From the NCBI GenBank assembly GCA_014529385.2, contig CM043954.1, forward strand, positions 91,975,747-92,039,746: a stretch of 64,000 nucleotides of DNA, given 5' to 3'. The number at the start of each line of letters is the position of its first letter. The first letter of the stretch is position 1. This document shows, piece by piece, positions 1-10,937 of the stretch. Both the position numbers and the translations under genes were made by a program. The DNA is from Adiantum capillus-veneris (Eukaryota; Streptophyta; Polypodiopsida; Polypodiales; Pteridaceae). The notes under the pieces are model-generated. The model ran no database searches. It saw only the letters and a list, made by a program, of their open reading frames with translations, and had not been told where the DNA came from.

Positions 1-82
1 AACACACACCGAGGTGGTGCATGAATGTTGTCTCACAGCTTCCATGTGGTAACAAAACTTTGGACCACATGAGTTAGTACAT

Positions 83-1348
83 ATGCACGGATCTCTGCAA
101 GGGCACAAGGTGCGCATCTTGGTAGATGATGGTGCTACTCACAATTTCATCAATTACGGATTGGTGAAAAAACTCAAATTGCCTCAAACTCCGAGTACCC
201 AACCCTACAAGGTATCAATGATGAATGGACATGATACCAAAATCTGAGATACTCAAGTTCGAGCTGTTCCGTTGGAAGTACAAGGTTACTCCACATGCTT
301 GGATTTTCAGGTTATGAACATGGAGAGGGCAGACGTGGTCCTCGATAGGGAGTGGTTGCATAGCCTAGGACCATCACTGAAGCATAGCTATGAGCACAAC
401 AGCTTGATGTTTGAAGCCCACGGTGCACATGTGTTGTTGTTAAGAGAGAAGGATGTACCTTCTTCACCATTGATTTGTACAGTTGAGCTTATGCAACTCA
501 TTTTTTATAATGAAATAGATCAAGTTTTCTTGTGTTACTCGTTGTCTCATTTTCTCTCTAACATTGAATCTGTTGAACATTCCTCAACGCCGCATGCTTC
601 TCTCTCATCTCTTCCACCAATGGCTACTTCCAAACAAGCAAACATTTCTAGTGAGTTACAGAAATTATTAAAGGAATTTCAAGATGTTTTTCCTAATGAT
701 TTTCCACCAAGATTACCGCCGACACGATCGGTGCAACATAGCATCGATGTGGTTGCAGGCTATAAACCTGTCAGTAAACCGCCCTACCGTATGAGTTATT
801 CTGGAGCTGCTGAGGTGGAATGTCAGCTTGCTGACTACCTTAGCAGAGGGTTTATACAACCCAGCTCTTCACCATGGGCTTCTCCTATCCTATTAGTAGT
901 GAAGAAAAAAGACGGCAGTATGCGCATGTGCGTAGACTACCGTGGCTTAAATGCGGTTACGGTTAAGAACAAGTACCCATTTCCACGAGTGGATGAGTTG
1001 TTTGACAAACTCACTCATGCTCACATTTTTACGAAAATAGACTTGCGGTCAGTTTATCACCAAGTCTGTATTCGACTTGCTGATATACCCAAAATTGCAT
1101 TCTGAACAAGGTTTGGACACTACGAGTTCTTGGTGATGCCCTTTGGGTTAACCAATGCACCCGCAACATTCATGACAGTTATGGATAGTGTCTTGAAGCC
1201 GTACTTGGGTATATTTGTCATCGTTTTCCTCGATGACATTCTAGTCTACATTGCTTATGAAGAAGAACACTTCCAACATCTCAGGCAGGTGTTCGAGTTG
1301 TTACGAACAAACAAATTATATGCCAAGGAACTAAGTGTGATTTTTTGA
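83..1348 (+). pseudogene. R1 protease and reverse transcriptase (broken)
   Basis: The frame starting near 83 encodes an aspartic protease with the plant gypsy active-site context ILVDDGATHNFI, then a linker, then reverse transcriptase. RT hallmarks are [20 protein letters not shown], the [12 protein letters not shown] block, [12 protein letters not shown] and the catalytic FLDD (about 1230). One frame carries all of this with TGA stops at 245-247 and 1103-1105; a one-base shift near 1340 moves the rest into another frame. The product would copy the element RNA into DNA in virus-like particles. The stops make it non-functional. Confidence 0.88.
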
Positions 1349-2198
1349 AAGAAGAAATTCACTATCTAGGGAATGTTATTTCAGCTAATGGGCTATATAT
1401 GGATCAATCCAAAGTGGATACAATCCGGCAATGGCCTTCTCCTAAAAATATGGAAGAGTTACAGGTCTTTTTAGGATTTGCATGTTTTTACCATAGGTTC
1501 GTTAAAAACTATGCTAATATTGATGTTCCCATGACGGATCAATCAAAAGGCAAAGGAAAAGCTTTTCAGTGGGGACCCGCTCAATAGCAAAATTTTGATA
1601 CGCTCAAGGATGCATTAGCTACAGCTCGCATACTAGCTATTGTAGATCCTTTGAAACCATTTGTTTTAGAAATGGATGCCAGTAACCGTGCTATTGGAGC
1701 AGTCCTGTGATGAACGGCCAATTGCATTTGAAAGCAAGAAGCTTGATGCAGCTCAGCAGAACTACTCTGCTTATGAGCGCAACTCTATGCAATAGTGTCT
1801 GCCTTAAAAACATGGCGGCATTATCTGTATGGTGCTCAGTTTGAGATTGTGTTTGACCATGAAAGCATCAAATGGTTTATACAACAAACGGATTTGAAGG
1901 GTCGGAAAGCCAGGTGGGCCGAGATTCTTCAGGAATATGACGCCAAGCTCAGTATCATAACGGTCGATACAATGTAGTGGTTGACGCTCTACGTCGTATG
2001 CCGGAGATCAATTCTCTCTTGTTCACGGAATTTCGTAGTGAATTTTTGGATTCTCTCAAAGGCAAATGTGAGCATGATGAAACATATTCCAAAGTATGGA
2101 GCCATGTTAAAATGAGGGATCCTTCTCACTCCAATGATGGTAGTGTAACGTTAACCTCCACACCTAGTTCTCCTCTATCGAGTGATGAACTACATTGA
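1345..2198 (+). pseudogene. R1 RT connection and RNase H (broken)
   Basis: After the frameshift the RT connection region is clear (HYLGNVISANG, FLGFACFYHRFVKNYA), then RNase H ([16 protein letters not shown]; the frame is broken after it) and the strand HYLYGAQFEIVFDHESIKW. The typical end of this domain, NVVVDALRRM, is near 1970-2000 in yet another frame. At least three frame changes and stops occur in 650 bases. In an active element this region would remove the RNA strand during reverse transcription. Confidence 0.8.
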
Positions 2199-3318
2199 TG
2201 GAAGCATTTCACCATCGACAATGGGTACCTACTCCATAAGGGGAGAGCTTGTGTACCGACAGACACAGACATTCGGTGTCAAAGTCTTTATGAATGTCAT
2301 GATAGTCCAAGTGCAGGGCACCTGGGTATTAGAAAAACTTATGCTCTCATACGATGACTGGCCAAGTATACATGGTTTTGTTCAAGCTTATGTCTTGCAT
2401 TGCCAAAAATGTCAAGTCAACAAAGTAGAGTGCCTGAAAGCAAGAGGACTCTTACATCCTTTGGAGATTCCCAATGGAAAATGGGAAAGTATCTCCATGG
2501 ACTTTATTGTGGGTTTACCAACCACTGTACAAGGTCATGACTCAGTATGGGTGGTCGTAGACAAGTTGACTAAACTATGTAAGTTTATTCCAACCAAATC
2601 AACGGTTAAGACACCAGAATTAACCAAGTAATTTGTGGACAATCTATACAAGTTGTATGGTTTGCCAAGTAACATTGTCAATGATCGTGATCCCAAGTTT
2701 AACAGTCACTTTTGGAGGGCTATGTTTAAACGATGGGGTACACAATTGAACCTCAATACAGCCCGTCATCCAAAAACAGATGGTCAGACTGAACGAGTTA
2801 ACCAAGTGCTAGAGGATATGCTAAGAGCATACATCAGCAAAAAACAATCAGACTGGGAAGAATACTTACTTGTTCTCGAGTTTTCCTACAACAGTGCTAA
2901 GCATGTCATAACTGGATTTAGTCCTTTCATGCTCATGTATGGGTTTCAACCTAGGTCACCGGTTACAATGGGGTTGGCAACCGAAAAGCTCCAACGGGTT
3001 AAGGATTTTCTCCAAGACCACATGGATATGCTGAAACTCGCTCGTCAGAATGTCTGACAAGCACAGGATCAGTATAAGAAATATGCTGATGAGAAACGTC
3101 AGCAAGTTACCTTCGAGGAAGGGGAGGAAGTATTTTTACGTGTGCCAGAACATTCAGAAAGTCTGAAAACTAGGCCAACACCTAAATTATCTCCCCGATA
3201 TTGTGGGCCTTTCAAAATACTCGAGCGAGTAGGCGATCGTGCCTACAAATTATTTCTACCTACACATTCCCGTATTCATCCGGTGTTTCATGTAAGCCGT
3301 TTACGTAAGCGGGGATGA
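2182..3318 (+). pseudogene. R1 integrase, chromodomain missing (broken)
   Basis: The integrase has the zinc-binding end (HCQKC), the core with SMDFIVGLP, the second acidic residue in NDRDPKF, and TDGQTERVN holding the catalytic Glu, followed by the C-terminal block ending HPVFHVSRLRKRG. One frame runs through it with stops at 2629-2631 and 3055-3057. In related chromoviruses a chromodomain follows VSRL and precedes a DENSSLKGG-like tail. Here that tail (DENSSL, encoded about 3314-3331) follows directly in a shifted frame, so the chromodomain is deleted. Confidence 0.85.
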
Positions 3319-3344
3319 AAACTCTTCTTTAAGGGGGGGAGTAA

Positions 3345-3500
3345 TGTCAGGACAACGGCAAGGCCGGACTAGACAAGGGCAAGGCCGGGCTAGGCAGTGT
3401 GGAAAGGGAGTCCAACAAGGGCAAAGGGCTAGGAGCCACGCTATATAGTGGGTGGTTGGGAGGTGGAATCTTAGATTCTAGTTCCCCTTGTCTAACATTT
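3345..3500 (+). repeat. R1 3' LTR, at least its first part
   Basis: The LTR starts TGTCAGGACAACGG directly after the purine-rich stretch AAGGGGGGGA (3331-3340), which is the expected plus-strand primer. A TATATAG box lies at 3442-3448. The end is not certain; CTAACA at about 3494-3499 is one possible TG...CA end. Confidence 0.6.
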
Positions 3501-3717
3501 TGTAGTATCCCCATGTGACTGGAACTCCTTTGATCATCTCAAATTTTGATGTGGAGATGCATTATGTGTTTGTGGGCATAGAATGTTCTTTTTCCCAAGA
3601 TTTTCTAATGTTGGGCTCCAAATAGTCATAACCTTGTTCAAATTGAATGCATGGCTTTTAATATAGTGAACATGCCTCTAATGAAAAATGTGGATTTTAG
3701 CATCTGTATAGGAGATG

Positions 3718-3741
3718 AGACATTATACGCGTATAAAGTGT
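3718..3741. repeat. Diverged copy of the dispersed ACGCGT palindrome
   Basis: The left arm reads AGACATTATACG and the right arm CGTATAAAGTGT, giving a dyad with two outer mismatches. Same 24-bp architecture as the seven copies in the R8 leader, but with TTATA in place of TCCTA. Confidence 0.6.
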
Positions 3742-4001
3742 TATGATGCAAAACAGCTTGAGATTCCACAGATAGGTTGTGTATGGCTTGTGCAAGATGT
3801 CCATGACCTCTGATTTGAAATTTCATCTTGTCAATTTTTCTCAAAGAGCTTCAAGAGGTTTCTGCACCTAGAGTTCTTCTCTTTTCATTGCTAGGTCAAA
3901 AGGCATCCAATTGTGATGAAAATGTGTTGGGTAGCTCATAATGACGTGTATAAAGAGTTGGAGTTTTGAGAACCACGACATCCTGTCAATTCAAGACTTT
4001 T

Positions 4002-4025
4002 AAACATTATACGTATATAATGTCT
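4002..4025. repeat. Diverged copy of the dispersed palindrome
   Basis: Arms AAACATTATACG and TATATAATGTCT; the outer ATTATA/TATAAT pairing is kept and the centre has lost the exact ACGCGT. Confidence 0.5.
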
Positions 4026-4856
4026 AGTTTGGAATTTTTGGCTTAAACTTGTGGTAGAGGTAGCCTCGGCTCTCTCTCACTTGTGAAGTGAGTTGAAAAG
4101 TGGCCCTGCGAAACTTATATCGGGGTTTCCCGAACCACTTTTTACCAAATTTGACATGTGCTCCTATCTTATTGCAAAATGTACTTTAGGCTCAAAAATT
4201 CCTTCATTTGGACTCCCTTTGCTCTGTTTTCGAAATATTTGTCATTTCGTCCAAAAATTGGCCAAATCGGCTTTCCACAACTTTTCTCATATTTGCACCC
4301 AGTCTTCACCATAAGCTTTTGTTCACTTATTCATCACTCCTATATTTTTCTTTTGTCCCCATGTCACTATTGCATCTGCTTTTTCTATTTTCCTTTGTTT
4401 TTATGGAAAATTAACAAAGGTAGAAGGAAAATAGCTAACTTGATCCGAAAAAGATCCAAAATTCAAGATAATTAGATAATAGCATAATAAATCACTATGT
4501 ACATCTATTCGTAGTATTTTTGGCCAAAATTCTCTGTTTTCTCTTTTTCTAAGCATGAAAACTGCTATTTTTACATATATACACACACCTAGAGTCTCAT
4601 CTTGGGGTTTGTCCTCTATCTCCTGTTATACACATTAACTAAGGGCATATATACTCAATTTTACAAAAAAAATTGCAATCAAACACAAAAAACTCGTAAA
4701 ATGATGGAAAACAGTGCCCTTTTTTACACTTGTAGCGTGTTGGTTCCGCATTGAGAATGCCTCCCCCCTTCCTAGTTGAAGTCCTCCTGGACGACGGTGT
4801 ATCGCCCGAGAGTATGTGCTCTATATGGGAATTAAAAAGGTGCTAATGTTGGCCAG

Positions 4857-4861
4857 GTAAT
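4857..4861. repeat. R3 left target-site duplication (GTAAT)
   Basis: GTAAT directly precedes the TGTAAGG start of the R3 5' LTR and is repeated exactly after the 3' LTR at 19983-19987. Confidence 0.93.
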
Positions 4862-5270
4862 TGTAAGGTTTCCAGTTCTGAAACCTTAGAAATTGTACAA
4901 AGCCTGATCAAATTAACTTGGTTGTTAAGAAAACACTGTAGAATGATCCAACTATGGAAAATATTGGTATTTTTGGAACCGTAACCAGAGCTTTACTATG
5001 GTTAGAATTTTTCAGAACCGAATTCCGATAAAATCTGGAAAAGTTACGGGCTCTGAAAGGTTACACTATGAATTTAATTAGTTAAGTAAAATTGAAAGGT
5101 TTCAGCAATTATTACTGCTAAAGACTTTTTATCCTAAGGTTCTAGAAATTGCAAATATTTCCAAGTTTAATCATTAAAGGTCAAGAAGAATAGCAGAAAT
5201 CAATCCTGGAAGTTGGGGGCTTGCTTGAGGTGCCAGGACCTGCCAGAAACAGCCCAGGGGCCTGAAAAGC

Positions 5271-5279
5271 TATAAAAAG
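5271..5279 (+). promoter_or_regulatory. TATA box of R3 5' LTR
   Basis: TATAAAAAG follows a relatively GC-rich block and precedes a probable start near 5300. The matching box in the 3' LTR is at 16633-16641. Confidence 0.6.
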
Positions 5280-5689
5280 ACCCCCCTTTCACAAAAAAAA
5301 TAGACTCGGAGTCTCACCATTTCTCTCTCACCTAGAGAGATCTCTACTCATAAATCACTAGAGACCAAAGCTCTAGTTGGTTAATCAACGGTAATTAGCA
5401 CTAAACCTTTTTAATTAGCAAAATTATGCTAATCTATTTACATTTTCTTAATTAATCCAATTAATTAAGAAGATTAAACTTATTTACACTCTAAAATTCT
5501 CTCCTAATTCTTAATTCTTTGTTGATTATTGAGATTAAGCTTAGGGATACTAATCTAATTAATTATTATATTATATTAGGACTGAAATGACTCATTTTAA
5601 CCATAAATTACTGATAATTATACTAATTAAATTTAGATTAAGATAAGATAATTATCAGAGCTATGTTAGACTGTCAAGATGCTAGAAAA

Positions 5690-6480
5690 TGTATCTCTTA
5701 ATTTTTTGATTAGTAAAGGGGAGAAATAATCAAATTAGACTAAAAAGCTTTGAGATAATTATCAGCAATAAAACACCTTTTAAGGAACTCATGATAATTA
5801 TTCTAACCACAGATAATTAGTTTAGCTAATTATCTCAATAGAAAAATATTGTTTTTAAGGGAAAATTAAAGGGGAAAAATAGCAAATTAAACTAAAAAGC
5901 TTTGAGATAATTATCAAAGATAAAACACATCTTAAAAAACTTGTGATAATTATCTTAACTACAAATAATTAGTTTAGCTAATTATCTAAATAGAAAAATA
6001 CTATTTTTAAGATAAATTTAAGGGAAAAAATAGAAAATCAAACTAAAAATCTTTACGATAATCATCAGAGGTAAAACACATCTTAAGAAACCCGTGATAA
6101 TTATTTTAACCACAGATAATTAGTTTAGCTAATTATCTTAGTAGAAAACAATATTTTTCAGGGAGCATTAAAGAAGGAAAATAGAAAATTACACTAAAAA
6201 GCTTTAAGATCATTTGCAGAGGTAAAATACATCTTAGAAGACCCTTGATAATTATCTCAAAAATAATCAGTTTAGCTAATTATCTTAGTAGAAAAACACT
6301 GTTTTAAAGAAAAAATTAAAGAAGGAAAATGATCAAATTAGACTAAAAAGCTTTGAGATAACTTTCAGAGGTTTAAAAAATCTTAGAAAACCCGTGATAA
6401 TTATCTTAACTACAGATAATTAGTTAGCTAACTATCTTAGTAGAAAAACATTGTTTTTAAGAGAAAAGTAAAGAGAAAAA
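5690..6480 (+). repeat. Tandem array inside R3 5' LTR
   Basis: About five imperfect units of roughly 150 bp. Each contains AGTTTAGCTAATTATCT (near 5819, 5971, 6123, 6270, 6420), GATAATTATC motifs and an AAGCTTTGAGATAATTATC-like block. The 3' LTR has the same array at about 17090-17860. Confidence 0.8.
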
Positions 6481-7265
6481 TTAGTAAATCATGTTAGATG
6501 ATTACATACTATTTTTAAGAGCTATAATACATCATAAACAAGCAGTGATAATTATGTCAAGGTCAGAAACTTAGTATAGATATTTAGTTTAGTCAAATTA
6601 TACTAATTTTGAGTTAGATTACTTGATAAAAAGGCTGTGAAAATTATGTCAAGGTTAGAAAATTAGTATAGATATTTATCTAAGTCAAATTATACTAATT
6701 TTAGCTGAAAATTAAAGATGGAAATTAGATAATTAAGTCAAAAAATTAAAAGATAATTACCAAAGGTAAAAAATATCCTTATCTACTTGTGATAATTATA
6801 CCATAGCTAATTAGTGAGGTTAGGAAATTACAATTGATAAAAAGTCCTATTTTCAGCGAAAGGTTAATTAAAATAAATAGACTTTGCGATCAAAAGTTTA
6901 TAGGAAAACTATAGTAAGTGTAAACCTATGATATAAAGTTGAGAAACTGAAATTTTTAAGAGAAAATAAATAGAACAAATATTAAGCTCAAAATAAGCAG
7001 ATTTCAATCTTAAAATTCGATGGGAAAATTAGAAAAAAAGATATACAAAATTATAAGAAAATTAGGATAGCTTAGAAAACCTTAGGGAAGCTTTGGAAAA
7101 AGTTATCATATCTATATAGACAAATAAAAAATTACTAGTCAAGAATTTACCAATTAAGACTACAAATTTAACCTAGATTTGGGTAAAATTGGATACAAAG
7201 GTTAAGTTTAGCTTTTGGATAATTTACCTAATGATTAGACGTCCTTTTTATAAGGATAAAAAGTT

Positions 7266-7406
7266 ATGGCACCTAAAAAGAGCCGAGTCAATCCTACATC
7301 TGATGATGAGCGCAAAGCTCTAAAAAGAACTAGAGTGTCACACGACGATGAAGCTTGGCCTAGTAGTAGGCCTACGGGGGAGAGTCTTCAGGCGCCAGCG
7401 CAGTAG
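7266..7406 (+). CDS. Short basic ORF in R3 5' LTR (46 codons)
   Basis: Starts MAPKKSR and contains TSDDE, KRTR and DEAWPSSRPTGES. The 3' LTR copy (18686-18871) has the same start and reads on to 61 codons because it lacks the stop found here. Two basic clusters (PKKSR and KRTR) could be nuclear-localisation-like. A Gly- and acid-poor basic start of this kind resembles the N-terminus of some plant gypsy Gag proteins. A CAG|GTGGAT donor-like site follows at about 7427. That this is exon 1 of gag is inference only. Confidence 0.4.
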   Translation: MAPKKSRVNPTSDDERKALKRTRVSHDDEAWPSSRPTGESLQAPAQ

Positions 7407-7429
7407 TAGATGGCCGATCAGTCCCAGGT

Positions 7430-8557
7430 GGATTTTCCATTATTCAATTAAGTCTTTAAATAGTTTAAGTTCTTTTATAAGTTAGCATTGCATACGTAAG
7501 GAGTAAGTAAGAATCAAAAAAGGAATAATTGACCAAAAACGGAAGGTAACTTCCAACGTGCATTTGTTTATAATGTAGGAAAGAATTGTTTGGGTTAAAA
7601 CTGATTGAATTAGGAAAGATATGATTGATCATCCTTCAGACAGCTTGTCTCAAGACACCTCCGACTCCTTCATATATTTTGATGAATAATGATTGGCTTT
7701 CCAGCCCCACGGATAAGTCGGTTACCCCCATGAACGATGAGTTTCTACTCCATGTCATGTCTTGATGTTTCTACATAAGTTAAGATACCGTTTTTTTATC
7801 CTAGGGGAGCCGCCCGGTTGTATGGGCACCCGGAACCTTGGGTGGGGGTTTATCCACTCCGGATTGTGAATAAGGAATGCTTTTTTTTTACCCTTAGGTG
7901 ATCTTGAGGCAAGAACAGTACTGGTCATGGTTATTATGGACAATGTTTTGATTGACAGTACCCTGTCTTAAGTTTAAAAGATGTCTGTTTTCTAAAAGAA
8001 TTCTTTCAATGTTGTCTTTAATAATTGATTGAAGGAATTACTATGACAGAAAGTTAAAAGAAACTATTATTTTAAGTGTTAAAACAATGTGATAGTAATT
8101 AGAGAACAAATGAATCATGTGTGAGTACGGGGTGGTAAGTGGGGATTGACTAAGGTTGTCAATCAAGGACGGGTGGACCTGATTAGTCAGGTAACTATCT
8201 ATCTCTACGCACTAAAAACGTTTGGAAAACATCTTCACTTGGAAGAGGAGTCCACCAGCGGCTGTGCCCTCACATATTTTAGGGGGGAAAAAGCGTTGGT
8301 TGAGGATACCTTAGCCCAATTTGTGGAAGTTATAGGGCCGAAATAGTTTTTTTTTGGACTTTTAATACGTTGTCCCGTTTTCGCCGCGCGATAGGACTAG
8401 GTCTTCTTCTAAGGCTATAGACCCAAGCCATTGTCAATGGTAAAGGTCTATTCCTTGGATTTTTCTTGTTTAGAGACTTTGATTTTTATCAGACCTAGAG
8501 ACCTATCAAGGATCCCATCCCGATCTTGGTATTGGTTGGTGTGTTGAGGATCTCACA
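7430..8557 (+). other. R3 5' LTR, distal non-coding part
   Basis: No gene seen. Conserved with 18860-19982. Probably R/U5 sequence of the LTR; the short ORFs at 7755-7943 (minus) and 8146-8346 have no family resemblance and are not kept open in the 3' copy. Confidence 0.6.
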
Positions 8558-8559
8558 AG

Positions 8560-8572
8560 TGGTATCAGAGCC
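8560..8572 (+). other. R3 primer-binding site (tRNA-Met)
   Basis: TGGTATCAGAGCC two bases after the 5' LTR end matches the usual plant primer site complementary to the 3' end of initiator tRNA-Met. Confidence 0.92.
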
Positions 8573-8749
8573 TAGGTTTCCGAACCTAGGTTAGTTTGAA
8601 AAAATTTCGACTGTTTGAAAAATTTAAAAACAAGAAAAATTGGTTAGCTAATCCAAGGCTTATACGTCGATATTTCAGGAAGATCCTGTGGCTTTGAGCT
8701 TATTTATGAGAGTGCTTGTCGTTCTCCAAACTATCTTTTTCGACGGAGC

Positions 8750-9219
8750 ATGATGGAGAAACTGATAAAGGCTCACACTCCTCATTCGACTCGGATAGAT
8801 AAAGGCTAGGAGCTCGAATGGAGCAATGAAGGAGGGAATTATTACATCAATGCTTGGAAGATGGGATGTTCTACCACGGATTTAAAGAAACTATGCTGGG
8901 CTGAGGAACTAAGAGTGGTTCAGTTGTACTACTTCTTGGGTACAAACTCGAGTATCACTGTTCCCACTTATCCAGGAGGCACTGGGAAACCGTGAACGAA
9001 TGGGTATGGGATAAAGTGATGGAGATAATTCCATATCAAAGAATCAAAACTTTTTCTCAGAATATCCCTAAGAATTTGGATCTTGTAATTTACTTTCCAA
9101 TTTCCAATGAGTATAAGAACTATTATACCAATCAGTTAGAAGATTGTAGAAATCTGACTACAAACACCCATCGTTTGTATCACCATATTCCAAGTGAGCC
9201 AGCTATGCAGATTCTTTAA
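8750..9219 (+). pseudogene. Unrecognised R3 ORF remnant
   Basis: Two overlapping frames. The first (from ATG at 8750) has a stop after THSTRIDKG and continues with GGNYYINAWKMG and VVQLYYFLGTN. The second (open to 9219) contains RRHWETVNEWVWDKVMEIIP and NEYKNYYTNQLEDC. Both are rich in Tyr, Trp and Asn, unlike random AT-rich translation. It sits between the primer site and the gag scrap. I do not recognise the family. It could be a diverged Gag N-terminal part or an accessory ORF. Confidence 0.35.
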
Positions 9220-9489
9220 AGGCCGCAAAAACTTACAACAAGTTAGGATGAGATACCCTAAGCCTCTTTTGTAAGGTTATCCTTGTAAATATTCACCTTA
9301 TAAATAAATAACCAAGTCTTTTGAATTGAGTATCTTGATCTTGCGTCTATTCTGAAGTTAAATCTTAGCCGTGTGATAAGTCATTAAATTTTTTGGTCTA
9401 TCGATCTTATGAAATCATGTAGGTACCTGCTTCTTCTCTTTATACCGCGGTTCAGGAGAAAATACTTCTTCTCAAACAAGCGCAACCCC
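9220..9489 (+). other. R3 internal non-coding stretch
   Basis: AT-rich sequence with no supported gene. A possible splice acceptor (CATGTAG|GTACC) lies near 9421, upstream of the gag scrap. Confidence 0.35.
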
Positions 9490-9646
9490 CCACTTCAAAG
9501 GTGAAGGGGTCAACGTGGAACGAGATGCAGAGGTATGGATCGAAGCCATGAGACCTACATCAATACAAGATGCCCTTCTCAGAGCTAAGCCTCTTGCAAC
9601 CGAAGGAACCAACTCTACAAGGAGCTATAATGGATTTAATAACTTT
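9490..9646 (+). pseudogene. R3 gag scrap, part 1
   Basis: The reading FKGEGVNVERDAEVWIEAM followed by PTSIQDALLRAK resembles the capsid part of plant Ty3/gypsy Gag (start of the domain joined to its C-terminal helix, with most of the domain missing). The frame is cut by the insertion of R4 and resumes at 14965. Confidence 0.6.
9642..9646. repeat. R4 left target-site duplication (ACTTT)
   Basis: ACTTT directly before TGTTGGGG; exact partner at 14965-14969. Confidence 0.92.
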
Positions 9647-9837
9647 TGTTGGGGTATAAAGCCCAATGTGGTCGCCCAGGTAAGTGGGCGGGCCGCCAGG
9701 TATGTACACATATTCTTTTGTTAAACCTAATAAGAACTCACTATGCTCTACACATTACAGTAGAGCGAGTTCACCATATCGTCGTGCTCTTCTTCTCGTA
9801 CTCTCTCTCGCGTCGCACTTCCGCTCGTACTCCTTCA
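9647..9837 (+). repeat. R4 5' LTR (191 bp)
   Basis: Begins TGTTGGGGTATAAAGCC and ends CTCCTTCA. Matches 14773-14964. Confidence 0.93.
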
Positions 9838-9839
9838 AC

Positions 9840-9851
9840 TGGTATCAGAGC
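9840..9851 (+). other. R4 primer-binding site (tRNA-Met)
   Basis: TGGTATCAGAGC two bases after the LTR. Confidence 0.93.
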
Positions 9852-10937
9852 TCAGATCGAGGCTCGGGGCAGCACTGCAGGAGGCTAGAGTCACCAACTC
9901 AGATTGGAGTGAAATTCGGCAGGCGAAGACACGGCCCCAAATCTCGTGGGCGAGCCCAAAGGGCTCGGTGTTGTCAGAATTTCATTCTGAGGTCATCTCG
10001 ACCACCGTTCGGCTTCGACAAAGGTCTGTGCAGGCCATTTTCGACTACGTGGTCTCGACGGGTGCAGATCCGACTCTGCAAATTTGGGGTTTTCGGCCTA
10101 CGACTGCAGGTGTTGAGAATATCGACACTCCCAGAGTGTTGATTTGTGGCTGTCTACACATCGAAGGACGGCTCACAGTTCTTGGAGGCGTGTCACATAC
10201 GACACGGGCGCATCTACACACAGACTGTAGGCGACATCCACTAGTTCATCAGGTAGCTTGTGTTTGTTGCTTGATATTCCAGATTTCATCTTGACATTGC
10301 AGGTACTTCCACATGGGATGTATTGTCAGAGATGATGTATGTTTGTTGAGGGTTTGCTGGCTGTGAGTCACGCAGCAAACAACCGCCGCAACGGTTACAG
10401 CATATAGTGGGAAATTTGTGGATGTATGACTTTGTGGGAAGTCTATGTACTGTCAGATTTACTGCAGCCTTTGTTGAGGGTCGAGTGAGGTTTTATTGAG
10501 CTGGGGGATTCTCGAATGTTGAGATCCTTTCGGTGGATACAGGTCTTGGAGCGATCCCTCGAGCACCCTTAGATAGGCAGCTAGGATGTATTGATTGTGA
10601 GTTAGACAGTTGGGATTGCATCTTTGCTTTACTGCCATTGAGGCATTGTCACAGTCTATGCTTACAGGACAGTGACAGGACAGAGAGAGATAGTACAGGT
10701 GCAGGACAGGTTTACCCGCAGCTTACAGTGTTAGAGAGACAATGTTTTTTGAGCTATTTTTTTGTCTGTTTTTTGAGTACACCAGAGCCATTTTACAAAG
10801 GAGACTCTGCCAAAATTTATGCAGAATCTGAAGCTTTCTTGGTTCATTTGACAGGTTGATATTGGTTCAGAGGTCAGTTTACAGGGGAAACTCTGCCGAA
10901 TTTTTCCCAGGAAAGTAAACCACTATGAAGCGTAGCT
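9852..10937 (+). other. R4 5' leader, non-coding
   Basis: About 1.1 kb between the primer site and the gag start. ORFs at 9968-10294 and 10533-10859 have no recognisable product and no conserved partner. A leader of this length is long for a copia element with 190-bp LTRs. Confidence 0.7.

Larger units (their letters stand above)
1..3500 (+). mobile_element. R1: Ty3/gypsy LTR retrotransposon, 3' part, decayed
   Basis: Protease, reverse transcriptase, RNase H and integrase follow in the Ty3/gypsy order, then a purine tract (3331-3340) and an LTR start (TGTCAGGACAACGG at 3345). The window opens inside the element, so gag and the 5' LTR are not visible. The frame is broken by several in-frame stops and at least two frameshifts. 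The right end is uncertain because no second LTR is present; sequence of a different element (R2) is recognisable from roughly 3510 on. Confidence 0.85.
3510..4856 (-). other. R2 3' untranslated region, distal part
   Basis: No real gene is seen; short ORFs here are AT-rich noise. On the minus strand the sequence from 4856 to about 4300 aligns with R8 positions 42085 to about 42480, including the purine tract GGAAGGGGGGAGGCATTC (minus strand of 4757-4774 approximately). It also contains two of the dispersed palindromes (3718 and 4002). Confidence 0.65.
4862..8557 (+). repeat. R3 5' LTR (3,696 bp)
   Basis: Starts TGTAAGGTTTCCAG and ends GGATCTCACA, directly before the primer-binding site. It matches 16152-19982 nearly throughout. 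AT-rich, with a TATA box, a tandem array and a short conserved ORF, each listed separately. The 3' copy has about 77 extra bases near 16500-16577 that are absent here. Confidence 0.95.

Noticed and set aside
4093-4586. Several ORFs of 60-105 codons
   Set aside because: They lie in AT-rich 3' untranslated sequence of R2; no frame is conserved in the homologous part of R8.
8560-8572. A tRNA-like sequence (TGGTATCAGAGC) as part of a tRNA gene
   Set aside because: Only the short primer-binding match is present, directly after LTR ends; no cloverleaf around it.
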